A DNA stretch of 64,000 nt. Source: Melastoma dodecandrum (taxonomy: Eukaryota; Streptophyta; Magnoliopsida; Myrtales; Melastomataceae). This document shows, piece by piece, positions 10,997 through 22,560 of this stretch; the first letter of the stretch is position 1; the number at the start of each line of letters is the position of its first letter. The notes under the pieces were generated by a model. The model saw only the letters and a program-made list of their open reading frames with translations. It was not told the DNA's origin and made no database searches. Both the position numbers and the translations under genes were made by a program. Location of the stretch: the NCBI GenBank assembly GCA_029817715.1, contig JARUPY010000495.1, positions 496,001 to 560,000 on the forward strand, read 5' to 3'.

Positions 10997-12553
10997 ATTC
11001 CACGAGTGACACAATTGGGAATGACAGTAGAACTTTATTTCTTTCCGGTGTCCTCCCGTCCCCTCTTCATCAATTTCCTTGTTCTTTCCACTTGCATGAT
11101 CAAGATTGATTTAAGGGCCCATTTCATTCTATAGTCAAATGGTCAATCCATTTTTTTGTTTTCCTCTCTCAATTGAATCGTAGAAAGGTACGAGGGGATT
11201 GTCGGAAGGGTAACTAATGTCTTCTCATTCCCATCTATTTTTCATGTGTTCATATAATGTTGTGTGAGGGAGGAAATTCTCTTGTGACCTCCCACTTCGG
11301 AAGTCCTTCCAACGCGGGTGCAATCAAGTGCTATGCGCCATCCCGCATTGGCTCAATAAACATGCATTTCAGAGCATCCGAGGGCTTCCGTATTCACGTC
11401 TCATTCACTAAAGCGCTCGTAAGCACATATACTTCATTCCGTCGCGAACGTACAATTGTAATTCATGTTCAAACATTCACAAGGATTTTGTTTGCATATT
11501 TAGATTTATAAAAGTTCGGGACGGATAGTCGATGATACTTCAAAGAAGGCGAAGAAAAAGAAGACGATTGCGCACGCGAGAACAGATAATACTTCCTCAA
11601 AATTGCAGATCACATCATGGCAATTCATTCCGTCCAAACAGGACCAACCAGTAATTATTGCAATCTCCTGTTTACTTTGGATCAACATGAAAGAACGCCC
11701 TCCTAAAAATTAGAGGACTAATCGATTCGATAATTCTCGTCTCTTTCATTTCATCCCGGATGGAGTTGTAAAGAAAAACAAAATTCGGAAACTCAATCAC
11801 ATGATTTCTAAATTCATCTACTCCCCCAGGATCCCAATACGACTCTCCATAATTGTTTTCCATGTCCTGCTGAGTGCGGCTCAGCTGCTTCAAGACGACG
11901 GCTCTCCCAGCGGCATGCAGATTTCCATCGCCATCTTGGGGACAACCAACTTCATCTTCTTCTTTACACCCATCCTTGATACTGTGTTAAGTGAGGCTCA
12001 ACTCAGATGGACAATACAAAGTTTTTGATGTTACAATTGTAAAAGAATATTAACTTTGTTAAGTGTAAGATGACAGCACAATTTATTTTATTGGGCAACA
12101 TAGATAGAGCTGATTAGTTACTTTGGGCTGCTATAAAATATTTACACCATTTTTTTATCTATTCCATTGTAATTATTATCCAGGTAGTTCTTTTTCCACA
12201 AAGTACGAAAATTTTAAAACTTGAGTGCTTCGACTAAAATGAAAGAGCGAACGCTTTTAAAGATGAAATTTATAAAACTTTTGGTTATCATTCAAAAGAC
12301 AAGTTGTTTTCTTTTTTGTATCCAAACACCATCCTTTGCATATTTTGTTCATCCAAGTAAAAAACAAGCAATCATCATCTTAAAACACTGCTCCTGGGTA
12401 TCTTGTTTAGACAAAAAAAAGATGAAGAAACCCAACATTTTGTCCCTTCATATTTTCACTGAGACACTCCAAAAGAAATATTTTTTTACATCCAAACACA
12501 AACTTCTCTCCACACCATTCCTTACGCCCACACACCCAATTCGTGTCTATCCA
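10997..12553 (+). repeat. Duplicated 5' flank of the DUF4220 locus, copy 2
   Basis: Matches about 820-2600 (see that entry). It ends abruptly at 12553 (GTGTCTATCCA). In copy 1 the sequence after the equivalent word (GTGTCCATCCA, about 2656) leads on within 30 bases to AGTAGTTAGTGGCAGC, which in copy 2 only reappears at 17630. So about 5 kb of foreign DNA sits between 12554 and 17622. Confidence 0.75.
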
Positions 12554-13630
12554 TGAAACGACCTGAAAATTTTCAAACTTTTTCATTAGAATCCTCAGTC
12601 GTAATTGACCGGTCAACAGCGGAAGTCACAGTGGAAAATCCTACCATAGGTTCCTCTCCTGATTATCTCCACCCGAAGAGCACCACGTGTGTCTCACTTT
12701 GTGATCTCTGCAACACTAAAATAATTCCCCGATTGGGGTCAACGATAAATCGCCGAGTACGCCTCCTCATGCACACACGAAACATGGGACTCCTAGACTC
12801 ATTCCAGTATGCACATTTGAAATCCATTTATGCTCCATGCGATTAGAATGGCCAAGTATGTATAGTCAGAGCAGACAGAACAGTATTAAACCGCAATCAT
12901 AAAGTATTACTCCAGAAATCACATATCACATGGGCGGTGAATAAACAATAAGTAAACAAACGACTCCCATGAATCAATCGTCCTCAACTCAACAACTCTT
13001 CCCAAGGTGCCAGGACCATCGTAGTGTGTCCTCACCCACTCCTCCGGGAGCGTCCTGGGCAACGGCAGCAGGTGCGACCGCGAGTGGCGCCACTTCCCCG
13101 CTATCTCCTCCGACACACAGTCGGGAATCATATTGAGCATAGAATGACTTTCATTGCATCTCTAGTTATATCCTGTCCAAGATAGAGTGCATGGCAGAAG
13201 ATTGAATTTGTACAAGACCAATCAATTTATATTTCTCTCCGATAGAATAACTCGCCCGTGCATACAGAATCACGACTTTGATATTCCACGTGGCTGATCC
13301 CGACCGGGTAGGTAGCCCGATTTTAATGCGGCAACAGAAATAATTCTGCAGAACTTGCGAACCCTAACCAGCATCCACCGAAATGGACGCGGATGAACCC
13401 GTTCACAAGTCCTATACTAACTCTTAAAGATTCAGCCGGCACCTACATTTTAGCCCCCAGCCACCGTGTTGTTTAATACTTGCATTGCACAAGCAGAGCA
13501 CCACGGTACACTCTGGACAAGTTTGTAATTTAAGCCTTCCAAATTCTATGCAGATCAATGACAGAATATATTCCTTGGGCTGCAAAACCGCAATTCAGAT
13601 AGCATAGACTTTCTGAATAGCAATTCAGAA
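12554..13630 (+). mobile_element. LTR fragment (TGAAACGACCTG-type) in the DUF4220 copy 2 flank
   Basis: Starts TGAAACGACCTGAAAATTTT, the form common for chromovirus LTR 5' ends, exactly at the breakpoint of the duplicated flank. The first 220 bases match, in opposite orientation, the LTR piece at 46800-47076; shared words are GGTCAACAGCGGAA-like text, CACCACGTG and ATAAATCGCCGAGTACGCC. The right limit is uncertain because it merges into the neighbouring gypsy LTR near 13630. No coding region. Confidence 0.6.
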
Positions 13631-14389
13631 GGTGGGTCGTCCCGAGCGCAATGTTCTCCCGTCCTCCTCTCCTCTATATACTTCACGTATCGGCCTACGG
13701 ATCCGCCGGCGAGACTCCCACGTCTTGGGTACCCTGATCGACGCCGTGCATCGGAGTCCTCAGCGGCGTCCTTCCCCCCGACCCTCTTTCCTTTCTCCTT
13801 TTTTTATCCCCCACTTTCCCGTAAAGCTGCTTCGTCTTTTCTTTCTTTCTTTCCTTTTTTTTATTGTTATAATTAAAGGAATCCTACGCGTGCAGCGTAA
13901 GTGGTCAAGGAGGAAAGCCTTTCGGATTTTTTTAATCCATTCAATATTTGATTACCTTTGTCCTACTTGCCGACACAGCCACGCATTAGCCCTGACCCCC
14001 ATTTGATGAAAGCCTTTTGGATTTTTTTAATCCATCCAATATTTGATTACCTTTGTCCTAATGCCCGCATAGCCACGCATTAGCCCTGACCCCCATTTGA
14101 TTAATGTCGATTAATTAGCCAATTTAATCCTGATCAAAATCCGTGACATTATATATATCTTATCGCGACTCAAATCCGATTTCGTTTGGTTCTAGGCGTC
14201 CCATTTCCCGCATGACGTAATCACACGAAATTGAATTAAAGTCCCGATAATATTCGATATTAATGTCAACTGACAATAAAAGTATTAAACTCTCATGCCA
14301 CGTCGGATTTTGACTCGGTCATATGTTGCATAGTCAACATGATAGTCAAAGTAATACATTCTAATTTTCAAAAAATCCGGGTCGTTACA
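13630..14389 (-). mobile_element. 3' LTR of the chromodomain gypsy element
   Basis: On the minus strand it begins TGTAACGACCCGGATTTTTT at 14389, right after a polypurine tract, and it follows the coding region. The far end is not fixed because the matching 5' LTR is missing; a possible end is near 13652 or further left. It holds a 95-bp tandem duplication (13914-14103) and a TATATAG-like box near 13674. Confidence 0.65.
13914..14103. repeat. Tandem duplication, two copies of 95 bp
   Basis: AAAGCCTTTCGGATTTTTTT at 13914 is repeated as AAAGCCTTTTGGATTTTTTT at 14009. Both copies run through ATATTTGATTACCTTTGTCC and GCATTAGCCCTGACCCCCAT with few differences. It lies inside the LTR and is probably an LTR enhancer-type repeat. 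Confidence 0.85.
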
Positions 14390-14407
14390 ATCCACTCCCC
14401 TTAATTT
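14390..14407 (-). other. Polypurine tract of the gypsy element
   Basis: Minus-strand sequence AAATTAAGGGGAGTGGAT directly precedes the LTR start TGTAACGACC. This is the expected priming site for plus-strand DNA synthesis and fixes the 3' LTR boundary. Confidence 0.75.
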
Positions 14408-14439
14408 AAATTTCGTCTTCGAAATTTGTTATTACATTA

Positions 14440-17400
14440 CATCACTCGAACAAGTACGAGTACATCTCCCTCATGCGGGACTCTGTCTCCCACGTAAGCT
14501 CCTCAATCTGGCCATGAATCCATTGTACCCTTAACATCGGAACCACTCTATGACGGAGCTATTTCTCCATCCTATCCACTATCTCTACGGGCTCTGTAGT
14601 AACTTGTAAATTCGGAGCCACCTCAACCTGTTCGTCGTGTAGTATATGTCGAGGATCCGAGACGTATTTCCTAAGCATAGACACGTGGAAGACGTTGTGG
14701 ACGTCCGCCAGCCTGAGCGGTAAGGTTAGTCTATAAGCCACATTCCCGATCCTCTCTAAAATCTCATGAAGTCCTATGTACCTTGGGCTCAATTTTCCTT
14801 TTAGCCCAAATTGGAGGTTCTGCTTTGTAGGAGATACTCTCAAAAAGACATAATCTCCTACCTCGAATCGAGGGGCCTGCGTCGTTTGTCTGCATAACCT
14901 TTCGGTCTAGTCTGAGCGGCGCGAAGACGATCTTGGATAAGTTTAATTGTCTCCGTTGTCTCTCGGACTATCTCAGGTCCTAACTATACCTGTTCTCCAC
15001 CCTCGTTCCAACATAAAGGAGTTCTACACGAGCGACCACACAGAGCTTCAAAGGGAGCCATCTGAATGCTCTGTTGTAGCTATTGTTGTACGAGAACTCC
15101 ACCAAAGGTAGCTGATCTACCCAAGAGCCCTCCAAGTCCAAGGCACGAGCTCTCAGCATGTCCTCAAGTATCTGAATGATATGCTTAGTTTGACCATATT
15201 CCTGAGGGTGGAAGGCAGTACTCATGTTTAACCTCGTGCCCATTGTCCGCTGTATGGTGCTCCAAAACCGAGAAGTGAATCCCGCATCTCTGTCAGATAC
15301 TATTACACTGGGTATACCGTGAAGGCGAATGACCACCTTCACGTACAGCTTGGCCAACTTGGCTACCGAGTAAGTTACACTGATTGGAATGAAGTGGGCA
15401 GATTTAGTCAATCTATCCGCTATCACCCAAACTGAATCATAACCCTACATCGTCCTAGGCAGGTTTTGTCACGAAATCCATAGCAATCTCATCCCATTTC
15501 CATTGGGGAATTGGCAGAGGCTGAAGTTCTCCTCCCGGTCCCTGGTGTTCAATCTTGACCCTCTGACAGGTCAAGCAGCGGCTCACATACTGAGCCACAT
15601 CTCTTTTCATCCATTGCCACCAATACTGTTTCCGCAGATTTTGATACATCTTGGTGACCCCGGGGTGGATACTATAAGTGCTCAGGTGTGCCTCATCCAT
15701 GATTAAGGAGCGTAGATCTTCTAGAGAAGGTATGTAGATACATACTTGGAACCATAGTAGATCATCATTAGATATGTTGAAATCATTATCTATCTGATCC
15801 TGCAGCCTGGATCGCTCGTCTGTCAGGTATAGATCCTGAAGTTGAGCCTCACGAATCTGATCTATCAGCCCCGACCCAATAATCATGGTAGCTAGTAGAG
15901 GACCACTGCCGCTGAATCCTACTCTAATGCCAATCTCCTTAACCTGTTCACGTAGTCGCCATTCCTCTACCTCGATGCTGGCCAAAGAGGCAGTTTTTCC
16001 TGCTCAAGGCATCGGCAACTACATTGGCTCTACCTGGGTGATTGGAGATCGTGCAGTCATAGTCCTTAATCAGTTCCATCCACCTCCTTTGCATCATATT
16101 TAACTCATCCTGAGAGAATAGATATTTCAGGCTCTTGTGGTCCGTGAATATCTCGAAGATTTCACCATACAGGTAATATCGCCATAATTTCAAAACAAAT
16201 ACTACTGCAGCTAACTCCAAATCATGGTTAGGGTAGTTCTGTTCATGTATCTTTAATTGTCTGGAGCATGGGCTACTACATTGCCACGCTGCATCAGCAC
16301 AACACCCAATCCAAAGTAAGAAGCGTCGCTGTAGACTAAAAATCCTCCGCTGCCACTAGGCAAAACCAATACTGGTGCGGAAGTTAACCGATTCTTTAAT
16401 TCAAGGAAGCTCCTCTCGCAATCATGAGTCCACTCGAACGCAGTACCCTTTTTCAATAGTTGGGTTAGAGGTCTAGCAATCCGGGAGAATCTCTCAATGA
16501 AGCGCCTGTAATACCCAGCTAAGCCTAGGAACCTCTGCATCTCAGTCACTGTAGTAGGGCGAGGCCAGTTCAGAACAGCTTCAACCTTGGCTGGATCCAC
16601 TGCAATACCCTCAGTGGCTACTATGAGACCCAAGAAGCTTACGTTGCTAATCCAGAACTTGCACTTACTTAACTTAGCATACAACTAATTCTCTCGTAAT
16701 ACCTCTAATGCTAGTCTTAGGTGCTCTGTGTGCTCCTCCATACTTTTAGAATAGACCCAGATGTCATCAATGAACACTACTACGAACTGATCTAAGTACG
16801 GCCTGAAGATGCGATTCATTAGCTCCATAAAAGCAGCAGGTGCATTAGTCAAGCCAAAGGACATCACTAGGAATTCGTAGTGTCCATAAAGCATACGGAA
16901 GGCTGTTTTCATAACATTTGAATCACGGACTCTGATTTGATGGTATTATGATCTCAAGTCGATCTTAGAATACACTATGGAGCCTTGAAGTTGGTCGAAC
17001 AGATCATCAATACACGGCAGGGTGTATCTGTTCTTGATCGTAGCTTTGTTCAATAACCGATAGTCTATGCACATCCACATCGTACTGTCTTTCTTTTTAA
17101 CAAATAATACGGGTGCTCCCCACGGAGACACACTCGGACTTATGAATCCCTTGTCAAGCAGGTCCTGGAGCTGCACTTTTAGTTCTTTTAACTCAGGTTC
17201 GGTCCCTGGTACAACATCTATTAAAAAGTCAACATGTCTAGACGGTGGTAGTCCAGGAAGTTCCTCAAGAAATACATCCTCATATTCCTGCACAACTGGA
17301 ATGTCTCGCAGGCTAGGAAGTTCTTCCTTCAGATTGAACATCACTGCCAAAAAAGCTTCACCCCCACCGCGCATGGTCCTCTGCGCTTCAACTGCTGCAG

Positions 17401-17622
17401 TCAACGAAATACTAATACTATGGTCACAAACAGCGGTATACTGGTGGGCTGGCTGTCCTGATACTCTGAACAAAATCTCTTGCCTAACGCAATCCACCAT
17501 CGCGTGGCACTTCATCAACCAGTCCATACCTAGTATGACGTCAAATCCCTTTATCTGAAAAACAATAAGATCAATTGATGACTGCAGCCAATTCATCGCT
17601 GCTAAGCTAACGTTGTCGCCCT
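14440..17622 (-). pseudogene. Ty3/gypsy chromovirus (Tekay/Del-like) pol, 5'-truncated and decayed
   Basis: On the minus strand the domains follow in gypsy order: protease end (ILGMDWL, near 17520), reverse transcriptase ([20 protein letters not shown] near 17100, then [20 protein letters not shown] and FIDD near 16770), RNase H (LVYSDAS near 16330, [13 protein letters not shown] near 16150), integrase zinc finger with H...H...CLTCQ near 15560, integrase core 15426-14980, a C-terminal YIG..EI region (14843-14559) and a chromodomain end (WIHGQIEELTWETESRMR, about 14460-14540). Frames change several times and the integrase third acidic residue is lost (GQTKHIIQ where GQTERTIQ is usual). Gag, primer site and 5' LTR are absent: similarity stops at 17622, where the DUF4220 flank resumes. 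Confidence 0.92.
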
Positions 17623-17625
17623 GGT

Positions 17626-18330
17626 TTTTAGTAGTTAGTGGCAGCAAACTACAGGGGACCGACGAGATTTTGGATAAGATCTGGACATAAAAGAAACCAA
17701 CCACAGAAATTAAGATAGAAGATGACTTCTTCTTGAAAAGTTTTTTAATTATTAATAACATTTTATTCTACGAGAGAGAGAGGGACATGTTCCACTTATT
17801 TAATTTATTTTATCGTTAATATAATTTTTTTTTTAAATATTACTTTAAATTTTTCGCCAAGACTTTTTTGCCATCTCCCCGAGAGTCTTCTTGGTCATTC
17901 ATTAATTCAACCTACACAACACAAAGAAACAAGAAAGAGGTTGGTAACAGCGGTGAGACTGACCGACTATTATTATCTATCAACGCAATGCACTCTCCAT
18001 AAAAGAAATAAATAAATTTATAATTCCCCGTGTTTATTTACATATAAACAAAGAAAAGGAAGCAAGTTTCCACTAAATAAAGTTATCATTTGAAAGGAAT
18101 GGTTAAATGACTATTTTATCCTTGTATTTTTTATGAGATGAGTAATTAAGTTAATGTAAATTTATAAAGAGAAGGAGGGTAAAGTAGTCTTTTTAAGCAA
18201 TCAAACGCACCTCAACGATCGCGCTTTAGAATAATACCGGTTGGATATGATGGTTCCATATTCATTAGAAACAAAAATCCACGAGTAATTTTTTATTAAT
18301 ATGTTGTGGACTTGGGATGCAGCTTCTGTC
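17626..18330. other. Upstream spacer of DUF4220 copy 2
   Basis: The first 65 bases match 2675-2740 of copy 1. From 17700 to 18330 I see AT-rich sequence with no gene, including a GAGAGAGAGAG run near 17772. This part has no counterpart in copy 1, so it was either inserted here or lost there. Confidence 0.45.
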
Positions 18331-18379
18331 TTCTTTCCTGTTCAGAATCTTCCCAGTTGTCGGGTTTTGTTCACTCCAG

Positions 18380-18500
18380 ATCTACGAGAGACGATCCGCT
18401 TGCCCGCCGCCACCGGAAATGCGTAACAGGATGCAAGTGTAGCTCCTTCATTCCCCGGCATCACTCCACAGCCTGCTCCTCTCATCAGCTTCACCTGCAG
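18380..18500 (+). promoter_or_regulatory. Possible 5' UTR exon of DUF4220 copy 2
   Basis: A GC-richer, CT-rich stretch ending TTCACCTGCAG|GTATGTCC, a strong donor site, followed by a T-rich intron-like segment. The nearest plausible acceptor is ATTAAG just before the start codon at 18906. This would give a 5' UTR intron of about 400 bp. It is a prediction from splice signals only, and copy 1 lacks this stretch. Confidence 0.3.
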
Positions 18501-18905
18501 GTATGTCCTCTTCCTCGCTTTAAAAGCTTGCTTTCTTTTTTCCTTTTCTTTCCCTTTCTTCCCTTCTTCCACAGATCGAGCACTTATTTCCATATAATTT
18601 GTTTGGCAAGAGAGGCCCTAAATGTTGTTCAATTGATTTGAAGGATTCGAAAAATTTTGTGCTTAAATTTTAAAATCATTCGTATGTTTTCCTAGTCTTT
18701 TGGATCTTTCATTATTTTTTTGGAAATAAGTAAATGTCTTCCCTGGGAGATGGGGCGACAGAAGAACCTGTGACTATTCATCGCTTGGGTTTCTGCTACA
18801 CAGAGAAGATGCGTAAACTGGTTTCCCCATGCGATTTTCATTTACATTTGGTGACCGGAATTGATTTCTCTTGTTTTTTATCGGTCTATTGATTAAGGAA
18901 AACAA

Positions 18906-21410
18906 ATGGTGTCGGCTCCGTATGTGGCGAGCTTGCGAGATATGTGGGTCGCGTGGAACATCCGAGGTCTCATGATACTCAGCCTTTCCATGCAACTGCT
19001 TCTTGCCATCATCTCCCTTCTCCGGAGGAAAACGTCCAACCGTTGGGTCATGCTGATGATATGGTCAGCATACTTCTTATCGGATTGGGCCGCCATATTC
19101 GCTTTTGGGCTGATCTCCAATGCCAGATTGAAGAACCCCACTTCCCCTTTGCAAGTCGACCAAGATCTCCTGGCATTCTGGTCTGCCTTTCTTCTAATAC
19201 ACTTGGGCGGGCCGGATTCCATCACTGCTTATGCGCTAGAGGATAATACGCTGTGGATGCGCCACTTGGTCGGCCTTGTAGTCCAAATACTCGCCTTCCT
19301 CAACATCTTCGTTAAGACGCTCCCGGATAACAAGCTTCGTGTGCCGACAATCCTGATAGCTATTGCCGGCACCATCAAGTATGGGGAGAGGACCAGAGCG
19401 TTGTACCTTGCAAGTGTTGAGAATCTTAAGGAGTCGGTGTTGAAATCCCGCCGCCTTCAACTGAAAAGCAACATTACGAGGCCACAAGGGGAATCAACCC
19501 AGTCCAATATCGGTGCCAGCAATAACGGCGAAGACATCCTCGGAAAGAGACTCGAGATGGCCTTCCACTACTTCCAAATATTCAGGGGTCTGGTCGTCGA
19601 CATGATGCCAGAACATTCCGAGTGGCTCGAGAACCGAGATTGTTTCCTGAATAAAGATGCTCGGGAGACATTCGAAATTTTGAAGATGGAGCTGAAGTTA
19701 TTCTATGAGGTGTTCTACACCAAGGTCCTTGCTGCCAACTCTGCTTGGGGAGTGCTCATCCGCAGTCTGGCCTTTTACAACATCCTCGTCGCCCTGATTA
19801 TGTTTTGCCTAATTGAGAAAACAGGGATTCACGGGATCGATGTTCGAATCACTTACTCGTTGCTAGCTGGAGTGATTGCTTTGGATTCAGCGAGTGAGAT
19901 ACTACTAGTGTGGTCAAATTGGTCCATGGTCGATAGCACTTTTGCCGGATGCCAAATGCTCGGGCATGGACTAGTCTTATATTGGATAGTAGGCGCGGCC
20001 ATTTCGGGCATGGTTGGCTGCTTCGTTGGTCTTTGCTGCAGAACTGTTGCATTCCGGGATTGGTCAGAGAGTACAGGGGCAGTGAGCATTTTAGGGCGAG
20101 CTTTCGAGGAGTCTCGTCCGAGTAAAGGATCCAAGCTAAGTGGTTATTGGCGTAAAATCAACGGTACAATCTTAGCCCCTTTTAATTTATATTCTCATTT
20201 TACTCGACCCGTATCTCTGTTCTCTTCAATTTTGAATATAGAATGGAAAACGAGTTTATTTCCATGCAAGTTTGAAATTAAATAGGTATCAAAGGAATGA
20301 TTTTACGTTCTCCTATGCTAAATACATGATGAATATAAATAGATAAAACTGAAAAAGAGACCAAAACCAGAAAATTAAAAATTAAAAGTTTTAGAGAAAA
20401 AACAGAGTAATAGTTTCTCGTCGTACAAACAGGTTGTATAGATTGCATTTGTAGACTAAAAAATGTAAGTGCATTTCTTTTTCTGTCTTAATTGCTTAAA
20501 ATTATGAAAAAAAATCAAATATTGAGTACTAGATTTGGAGGTGTTTGTTAGTATTTGGTAATTTGCATTAACTATTTATTTTGTTCCAATAATATGTCTT
20601 TATGGGTTAATCAGAGGTATAAAAAGAAAACTTTTTTCAGGTAAGATCAACGACAAGACGGGGGTAGTCATCCTCACCAAATTGCCATATCAATGGAAGA
20701 ACAACCTTGATATGGAACTGTGGGACTTCGTGTTTAGTCAATTGAAAGAAAAAGCTTTGCCCGCCGATGATGTGGACAAGGTAAGGGCGGTATACGAGGC
20801 AAGGGGTGAAGGTCCACTTTCCATCGGAAATTTAGCCGAGTTAAGACACTTTGTAGATGATTTTGAGTTTGAACATAGCATCCTCATCTGGCATTGCGCA
20901 ACTGAGATCTGTTATTGGGTTGATGCACATGTTGACGGGGAGAACAACATTGGAAGGAAGTTCAGCAAGGTCTTTTCAGATTACATGACATATCTTTTGA
21001 TCAAGCAACCAAAGCTAATGTCCCCTGTGGCAGGGATCGAGGAAATAAGGTATAGCGAAACCATTGCCGAGGCAAAGGATATCGGCCAGAGACAGTCCAC
21101 GGAGACCTTGGAGCAATTTTGCAGGAATACACTGGATGAGCATACTGGCACTGCCGAATCCGATGAAAGAGGATTAAGCGGTAAGTCCGTATTGCCTGAG
21201 GCATGCACCCTAGCTCACATTCTAATGCAAAAAGGTACGACGAAGTGGGACGTGATTAGCAAGGTATGGGTGGAGGTGTTGTTATATACGGCCGGCCACT
21301 GTCGAGCAGACTCGCATGTACGCCTGTTGAGCGAGGGTGGGGAGTTCATAACTTTCGTATGGCTGTTGATGGCTCACATGGGGATAATACCTCGCATTCC
21401 AAAGGAGTAA
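18906..21410 (+). CDS. DUF4220/DUF594 membrane protein, copy 2 (intact, two exons)
   Basis: CDS join(18906..20163, 20641..21410), 675 residues. The donor is AACG|GTACAATC, the acceptor CTTTTTTCAG|GTAAGATC, and the intron 477 bp; the junction restores a glycine codon and keeps the frame. Residues 20-160 hold about five hydrophobic segments and the DUF4220 signature HLGGPDSITAYALEDN at 99-114. A soluble loop spans about 165-280. Further membrane segments lie near 283-302, 315-335 and 353-378. The last 65 residues (MQKGTTKWDVISKVWVEVL, SEGGEFITFVWLLMAHMG) are DUF594. The start is the first ATG of the frame, in a context shared by copy 1. Family function is unknown; members are plant-specific, often tandemly arrayed and annotated as defence- or stress-related. 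This is the only complete copy in the window. Confidence 0.92.
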
Positions 21411-21874
21411 GGAGCTGTGACGTCATAATTTCTGTCAACCACTTATTGGTGAATATGTGTAATTTGTATTAAATAAAAGGGTATTAATTAATTTGTATTT
21501 CACATTTTCATTGTTTTTTTTCAGTAAAAGAATTGTTTTCCCTTCTATTATCACATTGGAAACAAGGCCCGTTGATTTGTCATTGGTCATGGCAGGTCTA
21601 GCGTATGTCGGACGGCCTCAATAATAATAATAATTTATTTTTACTCATCATATGGAAATATAATTTAATTTTGTTGGTCTAACAAATTTTTCAAGCAGCT
21701 TAAATAAGTCTGAGCTAGTTGAAACAATTTTCATAAATCCGAACATACGCAACCCTGCACCTGTTTATTGGACAGGCCTCGACTGATACGAAAAGAATTG
21801 CTTTGCGGCTAATTTCGTGGGGAAGATTGGCGGTAGACGATACTTCAAAGATGATAAAGAAAATGAAAATGACC
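21411..21874 (+). repeat. Duplicated 3' flank of DUF4220 copy 2
   Basis: Matches 6391-6855. AATAAA-like words near 21470 may serve polyadenylation. The match ends at AAAATGACC, the exact point where an LTR begins. Confidence 0.7.
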
Positions 21875-22560
21875 TGTTGACATGATGAATTATCTCGGGC
21901 CTATTTTCCGAACGGGTTAAAGCCCATGAGAGGAATGTAAGGGATGGATGAGGTGTGAGCTCGTACCAAGTCTACAGCCCACGTCTGCACAGGTCACACG
22001 TCTTAAGAGAACGGTTTGTTGACTCCAAGATCCACGAAAGGTAGTTTAGATTGGGAGGATCTTCGGAGAACGTGACAAACATCCTGTACTCATAAGATCG
22101 AATATACAAGGAAGGAGATCTTCCCAAAGAGGGGCACGTTCAATTCAGCCAACAGAAGCTCTATTTGCTAGTCACGCCGTAGTTGTTAGGATTCCCCGAC
22201 CTGGGCGAACTCGCGAGGGTTCATTGGTCTTCACGTCCACTACCAGAGTGAGCAGTCGTAGCTCTGGTAGCCAATTTCCGCCAGCATTCCACCGCCGGGA
22301 TGAGCCACCTTAGTTCCGGCAAACAATTCCGCCTTCGTTCCTCCACTAGGGTGAACAACCGTAGCCTTGGTATCCACAACTGCCACTGCCTTCGACCATA
22401 CTCCATCCACCAAGCCCCAGCGGTCGTTTCCCACCGTCCAAGGTCGCAAGTCTACAGCACCACGTCATCAAGTCTACGATGTCACTGTCCAAATACACAA
22501 GTCCACAGCGTCCCGCAGCATGTCTACGACGCTACTACCGTCTAAATTCACAAGTCTATT
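21875..22560 (+). mobile_element. LTR (Tat-like family), 3' part rearranged
   Basis: Begins TGTTGACATGATGAATTATC, matching the 5' end of the LTRs of the element at 34625-43081 (minus-strand reading) and of the solo LTR at 45294. It carries the same internal features: AAAGCCCATGAGAGG, the ACGTCTGCACAGGTC word, CACTACCAGAGTGAGCAGTCG-type repeats and repeated CAAGTCTACAGC-like words. From 22522 it runs into a 1035-bp tandem duplication and no standard LTR end is seen. It interrupts the 3' flank of DUF4220 copy 2. Confidence 0.8.

Noticed and set aside
13652..13700. Exact left end of the gypsy LTR
   Set aside because: A TGTTCTCCCG start at about 13652 is possible, but there is no partner LTR to confirm it, so only an approximate limit is given.
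17067..17558. 163-codon plus-strand frame
   Set aside because: It is the antisense shadow of the gypsy protease/RT coding region.
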